From positions 19,167,245 to 19,210,497 of the forward strand of contig NC_049982.1 in NCBI RefSeq assembly GCF_000003815.2: 43,253 nt of DNA, in the 5' to 3' direction. Position numbers and translations under genes: made by a program. Position 1 is the first letter of the stretch; each line of letters starts with the position of its first letter. The DNA is from Branchiostoma floridae. Lineage: Eukaryota; Chordata; Leptocardii; Amphioxiformes; Branchiostomatidae. This document shows positions 12,801 to 22,791 of this stretch, one piece after another. A model generated the notes under the pieces. It saw nothing but the letters and a program-made list of their open reading frames with translations, made no database searches and was not told the origin of the DNA.

Positions 12801-15468
12801 AAACTTAATGCATTTAGCCCCATTGGGGCATGAACATGCAAAAAACATCATTGTCATTGTAATTGTCATAATCATGACAAATAACAAAGAGTATCGGTTT
12901 AGAATTAGCAGGATAGACTTTCTACTCTCATCACTCACTCATTCATTCAATGATTCGATCTTTTATGAGCTCGCCATTGTTTTATATATAAAGCACTCAA
13001 TCTTACTCTTAACAGTTTTACGAATCTCACCTGATATGGCCATTAAGATATGCGATGTATGTAAACAGAGTGGACAAAATCACTTTTGGTCAACGCATGA
13101 GTAGAACTAGAAAATGAAGCCTGTAGGTATTGGTTCAGCGTATCTAGGATCAGAAAAATCACAGATAACAGCACAACATTTCCAACTCGAACATCCCACA
13201 GCTAAGAAGTTGCTGTGCGGGTCCAACAGTCATTTCTCCATGTGCGGGGGAATGTGCCGCCCCACCTGTGACAACCCATCTCCGATCTGCCCGGCCGTCT
13301 GCTTCCCCGGATGTGCTTGTGACGAGGGCTTCGTCTGGTCAGGGGACACCTGCATCCCTCTCAAGATATGTCGTAAGTATTGGCTTTTAAGTTTCTTATA
13401 AATGGACTATAATTTAGTTTATCAATGTTTGGGCATAACGTTAATATATAAACAAAGGAGGAAGAGCAAACTCACTGCCATATCTCGAAACCGTTTTCAA
13501 GACAAAAAGGCAGTATTAGTATATTTTTAAGAAGACGTTGATTTTATCATCTTGCTGTTAAGACTATCATTCAGCGTCCACAGCTCAACAGAGAGAGAAA
13601 AGATAGGTTGACACAATGTATAATTTATTACCTCTATGAATGCCATGGAGATTATATTTTCAGTAGCGTTTGTCTGTCTGTTGTTGAACAAGATAACCCC
13701 GAAACGGCTGGATGGATTGGTTTTATACTTGGTGTGTTGGTAGGGTGTGACAAAAACTGGAAATTTTGGGCCACCTAGCGGCTTTCCTTGATTTTACATG
13801 GTGTTGATACGTGAACAGCCGCAGGAGTTAAAACGAATTTTGGGTTTGCCGACAGCTAAGAAGTGTCCCGCTGGAAGCCACTGGTCCATGTGCGGTAGTG
13901 ATTGTCCTCCATCTTGTAAGGAGCCGATCCGAGCATGTAATAAGATGTGTGTGCCCAGCTGCGTGTGTGACGTCTGGGATCACGTGTGGCACTACGACCG
14001 CTGCATCCCGCTGAAACAGTGTCCGCCAGAAGGCTGCAAATACAATGGAAGGACATATAAAGTAAGTGTTTCTACATGCTTCAATGTAAAAGTCATATCA
14101 TAATTTGTGTTGAACACAAACCGTATGTAATATCCTTTTCTTTTCTTTTGTGCTGATGTCTGATTTTGATGATGCGATGTACCGTATTACTTATGCTCCA
14201 TTTGATCTGTCTTGATGTAACGTCTAGTACTTGTTTTGGTGTCTTATAAGCCCATGTGGCATGGGCGACTTGAAATCGCTAGACACGATGATATACATTC
14301 ATTCATTTATTCATTAATTCATGCTTCACTACTGTTCATGTACTGTAAGGCAACAAATGAATAGATTCCATTTTGGAGTGGTATTAGAAACACTCCCCAC
14401 TGATATAATGATAAGTGGTATGTTAAGCATTGTCTTTAATTTTGCCCTGGAACAGGAAGGGGATTCGTGGGGTGAGGAAGATCAGCCAGGCAAGAACTGC
14501 TTCTGTCGCCAGGGAAGACCCCAGTGTCTGTTTGTGGACTGTTTCCCCCCGACAAGCCGACACGTCAGGACCAAGGATGGCACTTGGGATTGCCAGAAAC
14601 TCGGTAAGAGAAAATGGTCTTAAAGATGTTCAAGATCTGTTTTTGCATAAATTGTTACTCCAGCAGGTGATCAGGAAGAAGATATGAGACACATCACATG
14701 TGTTTGCTTGCAATTTCTTGAGAATAAAGGCATACAGCTGTACCTAGATTTCGGTCATCTCATTTATTCTGTTTCCTTCATTCATGTCCAGAGACTGGCC
14801 AGTGCCCCCAAGGTTACATCAAGCCACAGTCCTCTAAAGGGATGTTCTTCTGCTACCGTTTTGACACGAAGCGTCTTTCTTACGGTGATGCGGAGAGCAG
14901 CTGCCGTGCTGACGGCGGCCGTCTGGTCACCATCCGCGACTATCGCACACAGCTCTGGGTCGCGGTGAGTTCACATCTTCGTAAAAACGTTAACCCTTTC
15001 AGCGATATTCTACTTATTTCAACAGCAAACCGTGACAATCTTGGCAGATGATTTACGTTATCAGTATAGTGAAGGAAATGAGTTTGTTGAAGCCGTAGCT
15101 GAGAATAAACCAGCATTTTTTTAATAGGTGCCAGTGGTGTTTCATTGACTGATAACATTTAACGAACAGACATTGGATCTTTCCTACAGATTCGCACCGT
15201 ACTCCAAATCCGCCAGAGCACGTGGATCGGCTTGGATGACAGGAAGACAGACAGACGACTCGTGTGGAGCGATTTGGTACCGTACAGCAGGAAGGACTAC
15301 AAACGCTGGGACAGAGGTGTGCTGAACACGAAGAATAACGACTGTGCCTACATGAGTCGGCCTAGGAAGTACCGCTGGCGTTTAGGCTGGTGCAAGGCGA
15401 AGCGGCCTTATATTTGCGAGTACGATCCTTTCGCTGTGTCAGCCATCAGAGCTTATCAGGACTTCTAG
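9865..15468 (+). CDS. Lectin gene 1: secreted IGFBP-TIL-TIL-VWC-C-type lectin protein
   Basis: Eight coding exons: 9865-9911, 10138-10249, 12561-12669, 13202-13372, 13856-14061, 14456-14603, 14792-14964, 15190-15468. All introns are GT-AG, with phases 2,0,1,1,0,1,0, giving 414 codons plus TAG. Residues 1-18 form a signal peptide (hydrophobic run VVLFIGML). IGFBP N-terminal domain spans about 20-90, with CGCCDVCAK and the CGGPW motif. Two 10-cysteine TIL domains lie at about 94-146 and 149-205. A short VWC-like module is at about 208-264, and a long-form CTLD at 269-407 has six cysteines and the WIGL core. EPN/QPD and WND are absent, so classical Ca2+-dependent sugar binding is not predicted. 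An extra odd cysteine sits at about residue 19. A likely 5' UTR acceptor is at 9857. Function (ligand recognition plus protease-inhibitor folds, secreted) is inferred from the families. No single-gene ortholog is recognised. The model is strong because every junction keeps frame and the two paralogs match it exon for exon. Confidence 0.86.
10138..10249 (+). other. Gene 1 exon 2: first half of IGFBP N-terminal domain
   Basis: This 112-nt exon (acceptor TTTCAG, donor GTAAGA) encodes the cysteine-dense half with CGCC. Its length is identical to the matching exon of gene 2 (19179-19290), and it is 3 nt shorter than that of gene 3 (25069-25183). Confidence 0.85.
10355..10985 (+). repeat. Diverged tandem array of about four units in gene 1 intron 2
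   Basis: Four degenerate units of about 130-190 bp share the block order GAACGG/GAACG, GATTTTTGGTACGTG-like, TTTGATTTTGGGCCTCCT-like, then TTGAACTTGACAT-like. Approximate units are 10400-10530, 10570-10680, 10720-10830 and 10868-10980. A related single copy is at about 13660-13790 in intron 4. Overlapping open frames here on both strands are artefacts of the repeat. Confidence 0.65.
11200..12340 (+). pseudogene. Unidentified coding-like relic in gene 1 intron 2
   Basis: This AT-richer block contains several open segments interrupted by frameshifts and stops: 11262-11345 (with a CIECGHKRK tail and a GTATGT donor-like end), 11470-11724, about 11752-11941 (including PPWGLTVAAAWGLPLF), and 12031-12327. 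They lie in sequence on the same strand, and intervening frames read like protein only after shifting. This is consistent with a decayed mobile element or viral-like insert. I do not recognise the family, and random open frames remain possible. Confidence 0.3.
13202..13372 (+). other. Gene 1 exon 4: extra TIL domain
   Basis: A 171-nt exon, phase 1 at both ends, holding one whole TIL domain with ten cysteines, including FPGCACDEGFVW and TCIPLKIC. Genes 2 and 3 have no counterpart at this slot, except that gene 3 has a Kunitz exon there. It is the variable module of gene 1. Confidence 0.85.
13658..13795 (+). repeat. Dispersed repeat related to the 10.4-11.0 kb array
   Basis: It contains AACAAGATAACCCCGAAACGG, GGATGGATTGGTTTTATACTTGG and TTTTGGGCCACCTAGCGGC. 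The GAACGG-like, GGTTTT...TTGGT and TTTTGGGCC blocks occur in the same order and at similar spacing as in the tandem array of intron 2. Confidence 0.5.
14225..14330 (+). mobile_element. Probable LINE 3' end with TTCA-type tail
   Basis: A stem-loop GCCCATGTGGCATGGGC at about 14250 is followed by a short unique segment and an imperfect ATTC repeat at about 14301-14325. Hairpin plus tetranucleotide tail is the usual 3' terminus of CR1/L2-like non-LTR retrotransposons. It lies in intron 5 of gene 1 on the sense strand. No reverse-transcriptase remnant is visible, so the copy is 5'-truncated. Confidence 0.45.
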
Positions 15469-15833
15469 TTGAAGATGAGTCGCGAATTCACTAGCCCATA
15501 AAACGACAGATGCGGTTTGGCTAATGCATAACAAGGCATGCGCAAAGATAACCAAATTTTACGACATTTTTCATTAAGCGGGGGGAAACCTAAGGCAGTT
15601 GAATGTTTTGTATTGACAGCTCCATATATTAGGTTTGTACCTCAAATTCACACTTTGAAAGTCTTAGGCAGTAGTTGTAGTTTGATTACTCTTCATTAGG
15701 TCATCTCTGTGTGTAGACTGTAAATTTAGGAGAATGAAAAAGAAGGAAGTTAGATTTGTAGCACGCCATATGCTTCTTCGTGCTTGTTGGTATTTCACTG
15801 TATCAGCTGTTATGTTTGGATTTATTTGCTGGT

Positions 15834-15839
15834 AATAAA
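15834..15839 (+). terminator. Polyadenylation signal of gene 1
   Basis: A canonical AATAAA hexamer lies 366 nt downstream of the gene 1 stop codon. It is the first perfect hexamer after the stop in the sense orientation that I found. Confidence 0.6.
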
Positions 15840-17781
15840 ACATGCTGCACGGTCTATTGAAACACGCATCATTTTTGTTGCTGTTTACCACGCATGTATG
15901 TGGTTATGTGGTTAGGATTTGGCTGTGATGAATGGGAACAATAATCATAGTAATATCAGATGTACAACGACATCAAAGGTTAGAGCTACGCATAATATGT
16001 ATTTAGAGAGTCTCATCCAACATCAATTCGAAAACAGTTTTGCAACCTGTTTGCGACATATCGGGCAAAGCTATTAGTTACTTCAGGATTGTAGCAACCT
16101 GCCCCTCCTCTTTCCCATAGATAAGTTTCGACCATTTTGTACACACCAGTGGTCTCCCTAAACTTCCAGTTGAAACAATTATAGGTATATGCGCTTAGAC
16201 TTTGAACTTCTTATTCTTCAGCATAGAATGGAACATAATCACCTCAGTGTGCGCTGTAGTGTTGCCAGAGGAGTATAGTCAAATCTGTGTTTGTTGTCAT
16301 TGCCAGGGATATGGGGCATTATATCGTAGGTCACCCCATGGTAATCTCCAAGCAGATCCTACGGTGCCATAAGATAGTATCAAAGCTGGCCAGGGAATAT
16401 AGCCGGCTAAGGGAGTCAAACGGGGAGTTTGATACTATACATTACGTACCGTGGATCTGGTTCGAGATTAACCCCATGGGCCAACTGAAGTGACAGCAAG
16501 ATAATACTAACACACGCTAACTTTCCATTTTGTTTCAATTAATGACTTACGAGTATCAAATATAGTTCCCGGTAATAGATTCATCATCGATACATATTGA
16601 TAATTCAAAGAGGCGCTTTGCAACAATATTTACAGTGTATCTGGCAGAGCTTATATGCAAGTGTTGTCTGGAATAGGAACGCCCATGTACCCTTTGGCAC
16701 TAACATTTATAACAGGTGAGTTGTTAAACACAAAGGTATCACAACTATGATAAGGTATAACTGCTTATCCTGTAGGATGTTTGACAAAGTACAGTGAAAT
16801 CAGCATGACGTCTTGTTCTATTTCTACTAAGGTATAAACAGATATATTCCATTAAATCTAATTTGTCACTTTATCTTAAGAACAAAAATCACCAGGCTTC
16901 TTGAAAGTCATCTTAGGGCCATCGAAACAGACAATAGTACGTACGCCGATCATGTTAATAGCCTTCAAAACACGTGGACGCCCAGGGGACTAGTACTGGT
17001 TTGTAGGCCCCGGCTCTTTTGAAGGTCTACTAAAAGGAGGCGTTGTCACAAAGTAGAATAAAACATACCAAATGTCTATACCCTAGTATAAACACTTTTA
17101 TAATACAAATCTAAGAACCTTAGACATAATGATGCAGTGGACGGTGAAAACCCCTAAAATATTACCATGCTGCACTTTGACTTGAAATGTATCCAATGTG
17201 TCATTTAAGCTTTCTATTTGCAAGGTTACAGACACATTGGAAATGCTTTGGCAATGCCGATGTTGTACTATATAGGTGTGGTGCATTAATTGTAGTGACC
17301 TCTCCACCCTAGAGTCTAGAAGAGTTGTCTGCACAACTCATTCGAGCGTAATCGGCGCTAAGGCAGGTAACGTTATATTTTTCACATGCAGAGTTTAACA
17401 TATCATATATATCGTAGTTGTTAAACAAAGTATAGAGGCAAGTTTAAAAACGTAAAATTTACTGGATGGCGTCTTGTATTTCGATGATTTAGATAAAAGC
17501 ATGTACACAGATCGATGTTTGCTAAGATAAGGGCGGTCTCTTTTTTTCTCAATACACTGTGTGCTATCTGTCATGTCTTTTTGCTGAATGTTGATATTTT
17601 TCTCGTTGGATGTGAATTTTGGTGTCTTGAAATGAAATGGAAATATATATAGCGACATTTTCTCTGTGTCCTCATACTTATCCATTCCGACCCAATGTAA
17701 GTACTGACATCCATTTTGAATAATTTTACACTGTTTAATTTTCATTAATTTTCTCTTGCTGTCTCAAGTCCCCATTGGACC
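15840..17781. other. Spacer between lectin genes 1 and 2
   Basis: No exon recognised. It contains the inverted-repeat element at 16334-16480. The gene 2 start codon follows a pyrimidine-rich tract ending TCTCAAG at 17768, a possible weak acceptor of a 5' UTR exon. Confidence 0.45.
16334..16480. mobile_element. Short foldback/MITE-like element
   Basis: The left arm CCCCATGG-TAATCTC-AGCAGATCC...GATAGTATCAAA (16334-16384) pairs imperfectly with the right arm TTTGATACTATA...GGATCTGGTTCGAGATTA-CCCCATGGG (16428-16480). The centre contains palindromic GGCCAGGGAATATAGCCGGC. No protein frame is supported. Confidence 0.6.
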
Positions 17782-20700
17782 ATGGGAGCTCTACTAGGGT
17801 GGTTGCTCCTGTTGGCAGCGGTCGGAAGGTGTTTTTCTTTCTTGTTTAAATTGAAGAAAATTATAATCACAATAACATTGAAAGCTCATGTAAGCTTTCG
17901 GTCAGCACAAGCTATGAAGCTTGTTCAGACGGCTTTGTGATTTTCACGGCTAGTATATTAACTATGATACAATTTGAGCACATTCATACTATGTTCTTAA
18001 GCTTTAGACCCATGGCATTATTTCCATTTTGAGGATAGTCATCTGCATGCTGTTAGTGCCATTACTACTCATGTATGGCTGTACAGTATTGGTCAGTCGT
18101 TGCATGCACACTTCGATATACTAGTAATGTTGTAAGTTTAGAATAGAGTAGGATAGAATGAATAAGAAAAGCAGTTGTAAGGTATCCCCTCCCCGGAAAT
18201 TAGAGAACCAGCCCTGGTTGAGACAGGGGTATTCTGGGAAAAAACGAGGTCAGCGAGGGCAGATGTAGTGACTCTTACATTAGCATTGGTTGTGATCATG
18301 ACCTGCATGACCTACATGATTTGCATGTTGGAAGGACAGACTGTTTAAGGCTCAGAGTTGACAAGAATGAATGAATGAACTTTATTGCACGACATTTGTA
18401 CATGGTACAATTGTAAGGCAACAGTGATAAGTCAATTAATACAATGATATTCGTCTATAACTACATACATGTATAGTACAGGAATATGAACATAAATGGC
18501 GTATTGACATAGTGTAATATGCAAGTTAAACAAGTCGACCTGTTACTGTACAATAGATTCTCTCTTTTTTAGAGCATTACATATGTATTGGCCTAAATAC
18601 GAAGATATGTTGTCTGGACATGACATAAGTAGAAGTGATAAATGAGTAGGACGCCAGCTGTTGAGAGAGAACAAAAGGGTAGTGTGTAGGAGACGGACGT
18701 GGGGACGTGTTCTCTCTGAGTCCTTCAGTGTATAGACAGGAATCCAGGGAAGGAATCTGGGTTTTGAAAGATTATAACATGACGGACTGGGTGGAATAAA
18801 CAAGTGTGAACTGCAAGACGTTTCTGTATCTTCAATCGGAAAAGAACCTGGATCCAACATTAAGAACTTGGATCTAACAAACTAGATGTAACGTTACAGC
18901 CTGAAATAACTGACTCAACCCTGCCTAACTATCTAACGTACCTTCGCCCGAGGTTACCTGGGGTAGGGACCCATCTAAAGAGTCGTGTAACCAATACCTC
19001 GAGGCAGACGAGTTTACGAGTTTTAAAATCTTTTGTTCAATCATCAATCAAGGGGACCATTAATCGTGTTCATTTTAGGCGCAACGTTTTTATAACCATA
19101 CTGTACTAACTATAGAGAATAGAATTATAAACAGTACTGCTGAATTCTAAACCTGAGGTGGTTTCTCAACAATGACAGGGTGGCTGCCCTGTCCTGCCTC
19201 CCGTGTGACCCCTCCAGCTGCCCGCCTCCTCCATCTTGTCCGGCTGACGTCGTCAAAGACGTCTGTGGATGCTGCGATGCTTGTGCAAAAGTGAGATTAC
19301 TGTATAACATTGCCCATTACGTCATTCGTTCAGTAGTGTAAATGGATGGTCCAAGCACCAATATTATATTAATTGTAGACAAAAAATACACTTCATTTGA
19401 TTTGATTGATCATTTCTTGTCAAGTATCATTAATCAACTAGTGGGGTCGTGTGGCGTAACTGCATGGTATTTAATTGACCCAGAACCTATAAAACCTGCC
19501 AGTGGGTTCCAATCATGTCATGCTATTTATATTCTGCACTTGGGAGGTGTACAAATGAGCACCTGTCTTCGGTTGGGAAGGTAGAAGGCTGTGGAAGGGG
19601 AGGAGTGGGCTCCGCCTTCCAGTATCGTAGCCGAGACATATAGTAGATACCAACCCACTGCCCTTACGACCTCAAAAGGAAATGGGGCCTGTATCTTCTG
19701 TATGTGCCTTTTATGTGGAACTAAGGAACCTATAATTCGAGTGCATTGCCACACAGTCTTTTTCTGTCTAGAGGCAAAAAAATAATTGAATTACATTTGA
19801 ATATTTTAGGTTGCGGGAGAGACGTGTGGTGGACCTTGGTCGATATCAGGAACATGTTCGTCTGGACTGACCTGTGATAAGGATCCCAATGATTTCAACG
19901 CAGATGGCGTCTGCGTGGGTAAGACTTTTATCCTGCGAAGGTGGTGGGAAGATTTGATTTATTAAATCTGCATCTGAATTCATCTCAAACGTAAACGAAC
20001 AATGACAAAATTGAAAATTAAAAAAAAACCTTTCCTATAGTTCAAAAATGTCCTCCTGGAAGCCATTGGAGTGAGTGCGGCAGTGCGTGCCCCCCGAAGT
20101 GCGGTGACGAGCCGCTGTTCTGCACGCTTCAGTGCGTGGCCCGGTGCGTGTGTGACGACAGGACGCACGTGTGGCACAACGGTGTGTGTATCCCCCGGGA
20201 CTCCTGTCCAGGACACTTCTGCGAGTACAACGGAGAGCGTTATGAGGTGAGACAAAAAACATAAAAAAGTTCCCTTTATATTTCTCATTCCAAAAATAGA
20301 AGCCCTTCGTAGCAATGCGCCAGCTTGGAAAGCATCGTTTGTTACACGTAATCTTTGCAATGATAGAAAGACTCTGTTTAGTTAGTAGAAAGTAGATTCC
20401 CTCACTTTAGACACATGAGTAGCACTGACAAGTTTATATTCCTCATGCGTTTTAACAAACCGACCATAGCTAAACCCATAACGTTACAGTCCTACATATT
20501 CACGATTACCAAGAAGCGAGAAGAAGCCGAACTTATGTCTTAGACTAGATCTATGATACTTTTATGTATATACATATGTATGATTTGTCTTGTTGTGACC
20601 TGTACTTAGCTCGGTTGGACAAAAATGTACAATATAGGTCTTCATTTATTCATTATTGCTGATACCAGGTGGGAGAGTCGTGGGGCGTGCGAGAGACGGT

Positions 20701-22445
20701 CGGTAAGAACTGCCTGTGTGACGGCCGGGGAGAGAGATGTCTGTTCGTCGATTGCTCACGTGGAGCTGAACACTACCTTACTGAGGAAGGCGTCTGGGAC
20801 TGCAGACCAGTCCGTGAGAAACTTTTCATGATAATACTTCATTCTAATAAACTATTGAAATTCGTTATGATCTATCTCATTTGGCAAACATGCACACAGT
20901 GAATGAACACCGGCGGACCTGCATACTGATCTGATAAATCAGGCCTAGGCAGTCATATGGAGGTCTACGAACTATCCCTAGGAATCACTAAATCTTTATA
21001 TATCATAGGCTGATGATAGATTTTGAATTTTTCAGATACGCTTTTCCTCATATCATACTTGATCAAACATGGTGATAAATTTGTATTCTTCAATATATTC
21101 CTGTTGTGATGACGATCAGTTAACTACTTTTCCTTGATAAGGCTGGTTAGAGTACAGTTGCTCATGGACCTGCCATTCGGTCTACCAGTCAGAGATCTAG
21201 AAAGTGCAGCGTTTGCAAAACATCCTATCTAATATTTTCATACACCTTCTTTCCTCTCTCCAGCGACTCTGTGTCCTCCGGGAGTGGACGTGGTCAACTG
21301 TTTTGCTGACCCTTGTCAGGTCACCAAATGCCCCGCCTATCCTGCTGCCACCTGCCGGTCCAACTACTGCGGCGGCTGTAACGCTGTCTTCTTTGACGCC
21401 AACGGCAACAAAGTCAACTGCAATGGTACGGATGGTGTTCTCAAAATGTGACTTGTTTCTGCAGAGATAACTGGGTTGAAGTATGCTTTCTGCTGATGTT
21501 CCTCACAATACAAGATTTGTCTTCAACAAATACATGTACATGATATATGATGAATCATCGCAAAATTGATTCACTAAGATGTGCAGTGGCATTTCAGAAT
21601 GATTCCTGATATATTATAAATGAACGGAAAACGGATAACATTTTGTCCTGTCTAAAATGTCCGCATCGAATTGTGATATTTTTGTTACATGTAAAATGTC
21701 CACAGCATACGGTGGATGCCCGCGTGGTTACACGAAGCCCTGGGCGGCCAGCAGGAGGCGCTCCCTCTGTTACCGCTTCGAAAGGAAGCCGGCGTCTTAC
21801 AGCCAGGCCGAGTTCCGCTGCCGTGCTGACGGGGGGCGGCTCGTGACCATCCGGAGCTTCCTCGTACAATTCAGGGTCTCGGTGAGCACTGCTGTCGTTC
21901 TAGGTGTTCTCAACGATAGATTTAAGCTCTATGCTAAGAGAAATGTGAGGAGCTGATACGACTGAGGAGTAAAATAAAGCCAGCTCGGTCAGACTGTAGA
22001 ATTGACATATTGTATAAGCTAAACTTTATAGAGCTACACTGCCAATATATGAAATAGCTACTCATGNNNNNNNNNNNNNNNNNNNNNNNNNNNNNNNNNN
22101 NNNNNNNNNNNNNNNNNNNNNNNNNNNNNNNNNNNNNNNNNNNNNNNNNNNNNNNNNNNNNNNNNNNNNNNNNNNNNNNNNNNNNNNNNNNNNNNNNNNN
22201 NNNNNNNNNNNNNNNNNNNNNNNNNNNNNNNNNNNNNNNNNNNNNNNNNNNNNNNNNNNNNNNNNNNNNNNNNNNNNNNNNNNNNNNNNNNNNNNNNNNN
22301 NNNNNNNNNNNNNNNNNNNNNNNNNNNNNNNNNNNNNNNNNNNNNNNNNNNNNNNNNNNNNNNNNNNNNNNNNNNNNNNNNNNNNNNNNNGCAGCGGGGC
22401 AGGTGTGGCTCAAGGCGCGCCTACGTTTGCGAGTACGCCCCGTAA
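17782..22445 (+). CDS. Lectin gene 2: secreted IGFBP-TIL-VWC-Cys module-C-type lectin protein (interrupted by assembly gap)
   Basis: Visible coding exons: 17782-17828, 19179-19290, 19810-19918, 20041-20246, 20669-20813, 21264-21425, 21706-21881, plus the 3' part of the last exon 22391-22445 ending TAA. The start of that exon is lost in the 324-N gap. Junctions keep frame with phases 2,0,1,0,1,1,0. Residues 1-18 are a signal peptide (MGALLGWLLLLAAVG). The IGFBP N-terminal domain (12 cysteines, CGCCDACAK, CGGPW) spans about 22-90, a 10-cysteine TIL about 94-148, VWC-like about 152-206, and an 8-cysteine module with NYCGGC about 208-260. The CTLD starts at about 265. The visible tail reads CGSRRAYVCEYAP, matching the CTLD end of genes 1 and 3 but stopping earlier. 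Exon lengths 47, 112, 109 and 206 equal those of gene 1, showing recent common origin. Total length is probably about 405-415 residues. ATG lies in good context (ACCATGG). Confidence 0.83.
18366..18860 (-). mobile_element. 3' end of a non-LTR retrotransposon (gene 2 intron 1, antisense)
   Basis: On the minus strand an open frame ends at 18543 with LGQYICNALKKRE shortly before the stop, which is reminiscent of LINE ORF2 C-termini. It is followed by about 150 nt of AT-rich 3' UTR, GCAATAAAGTTC and a TTCA-type repeat at about 18366-18380. The order stop, AATAAA, tetranucleotide tail fits CR1/L2-like elements. The copy is 5'-truncated. Family assignment is inference. Confidence 0.5.
21264..21425 (+). 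other. Gene 2 exon 6: 8-cysteine module unique to this copy
   Basis: A 162-nt exon, phase 1 at both ends, encoding one compact module: CPPG, VNCFADPC, CPAYPAATC, NYCGGC and a final NC. It sits between the VWC-like exon and the CTLD, where genes 1 and 3 have nothing. I recall similar NCF-DPC...NYCGGC modules in metazoan secreted proteins but cannot name a Pfam family with certainty. Confidence 0.75.
22067..22390. other. Assembly gap (324 N)
   Basis: The run of N replaces the 3' end of gene 2 intron 7 and the first roughly 200 nt of its last CTLD exon. The non-round length suggests a size estimated from read pairs. Conceptual open frames across the N run are meaningless. Confidence 0.98.
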
Positions 22446-22785
22446 AAGAAGTGACTAAACGCCAGCACGATGCAGCGTCTGAGCCGAGCTAGTCATTTGC
22501 TAAAACCTTAGAGTCTCATTACATTTTAAGTACAATCTAAAGATACTGGTAATTAAGGTAGCGTTTGTAGTGGAGACAAAATTAAGCTAACAAAGCCACG
22601 GTGTCAATAGGAATGAGAGGTGCTCCTTAAGAGATGTTGCATGTATATCGATATCATGTATCAGAACATTGACTATATTTAGGCATTTCACAATTCATAA
22701 ATCTGCTTATTCAAAAGCATAAATAAGAAGGCTTCAAGTCACAGTTCAAGGACTTTATTGAGCTCTGATCGACTGTAGTTGTAAA

Positions 22786-22791
22786 AATAAA
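22786..22791 (+). terminator. Candidate polyadenylation signal of gene 2
   Basis: AATAAA lies 341 nt after the gene 2 stop, a distance similar to gene 1 (366 nt). Confidence 0.5.

Noticed and set aside
22064-22492. Open frames running through the N gap
   Set aside because: N codons are not evidence. Only the 22391-22445 portion in the CTLD frame is supported.
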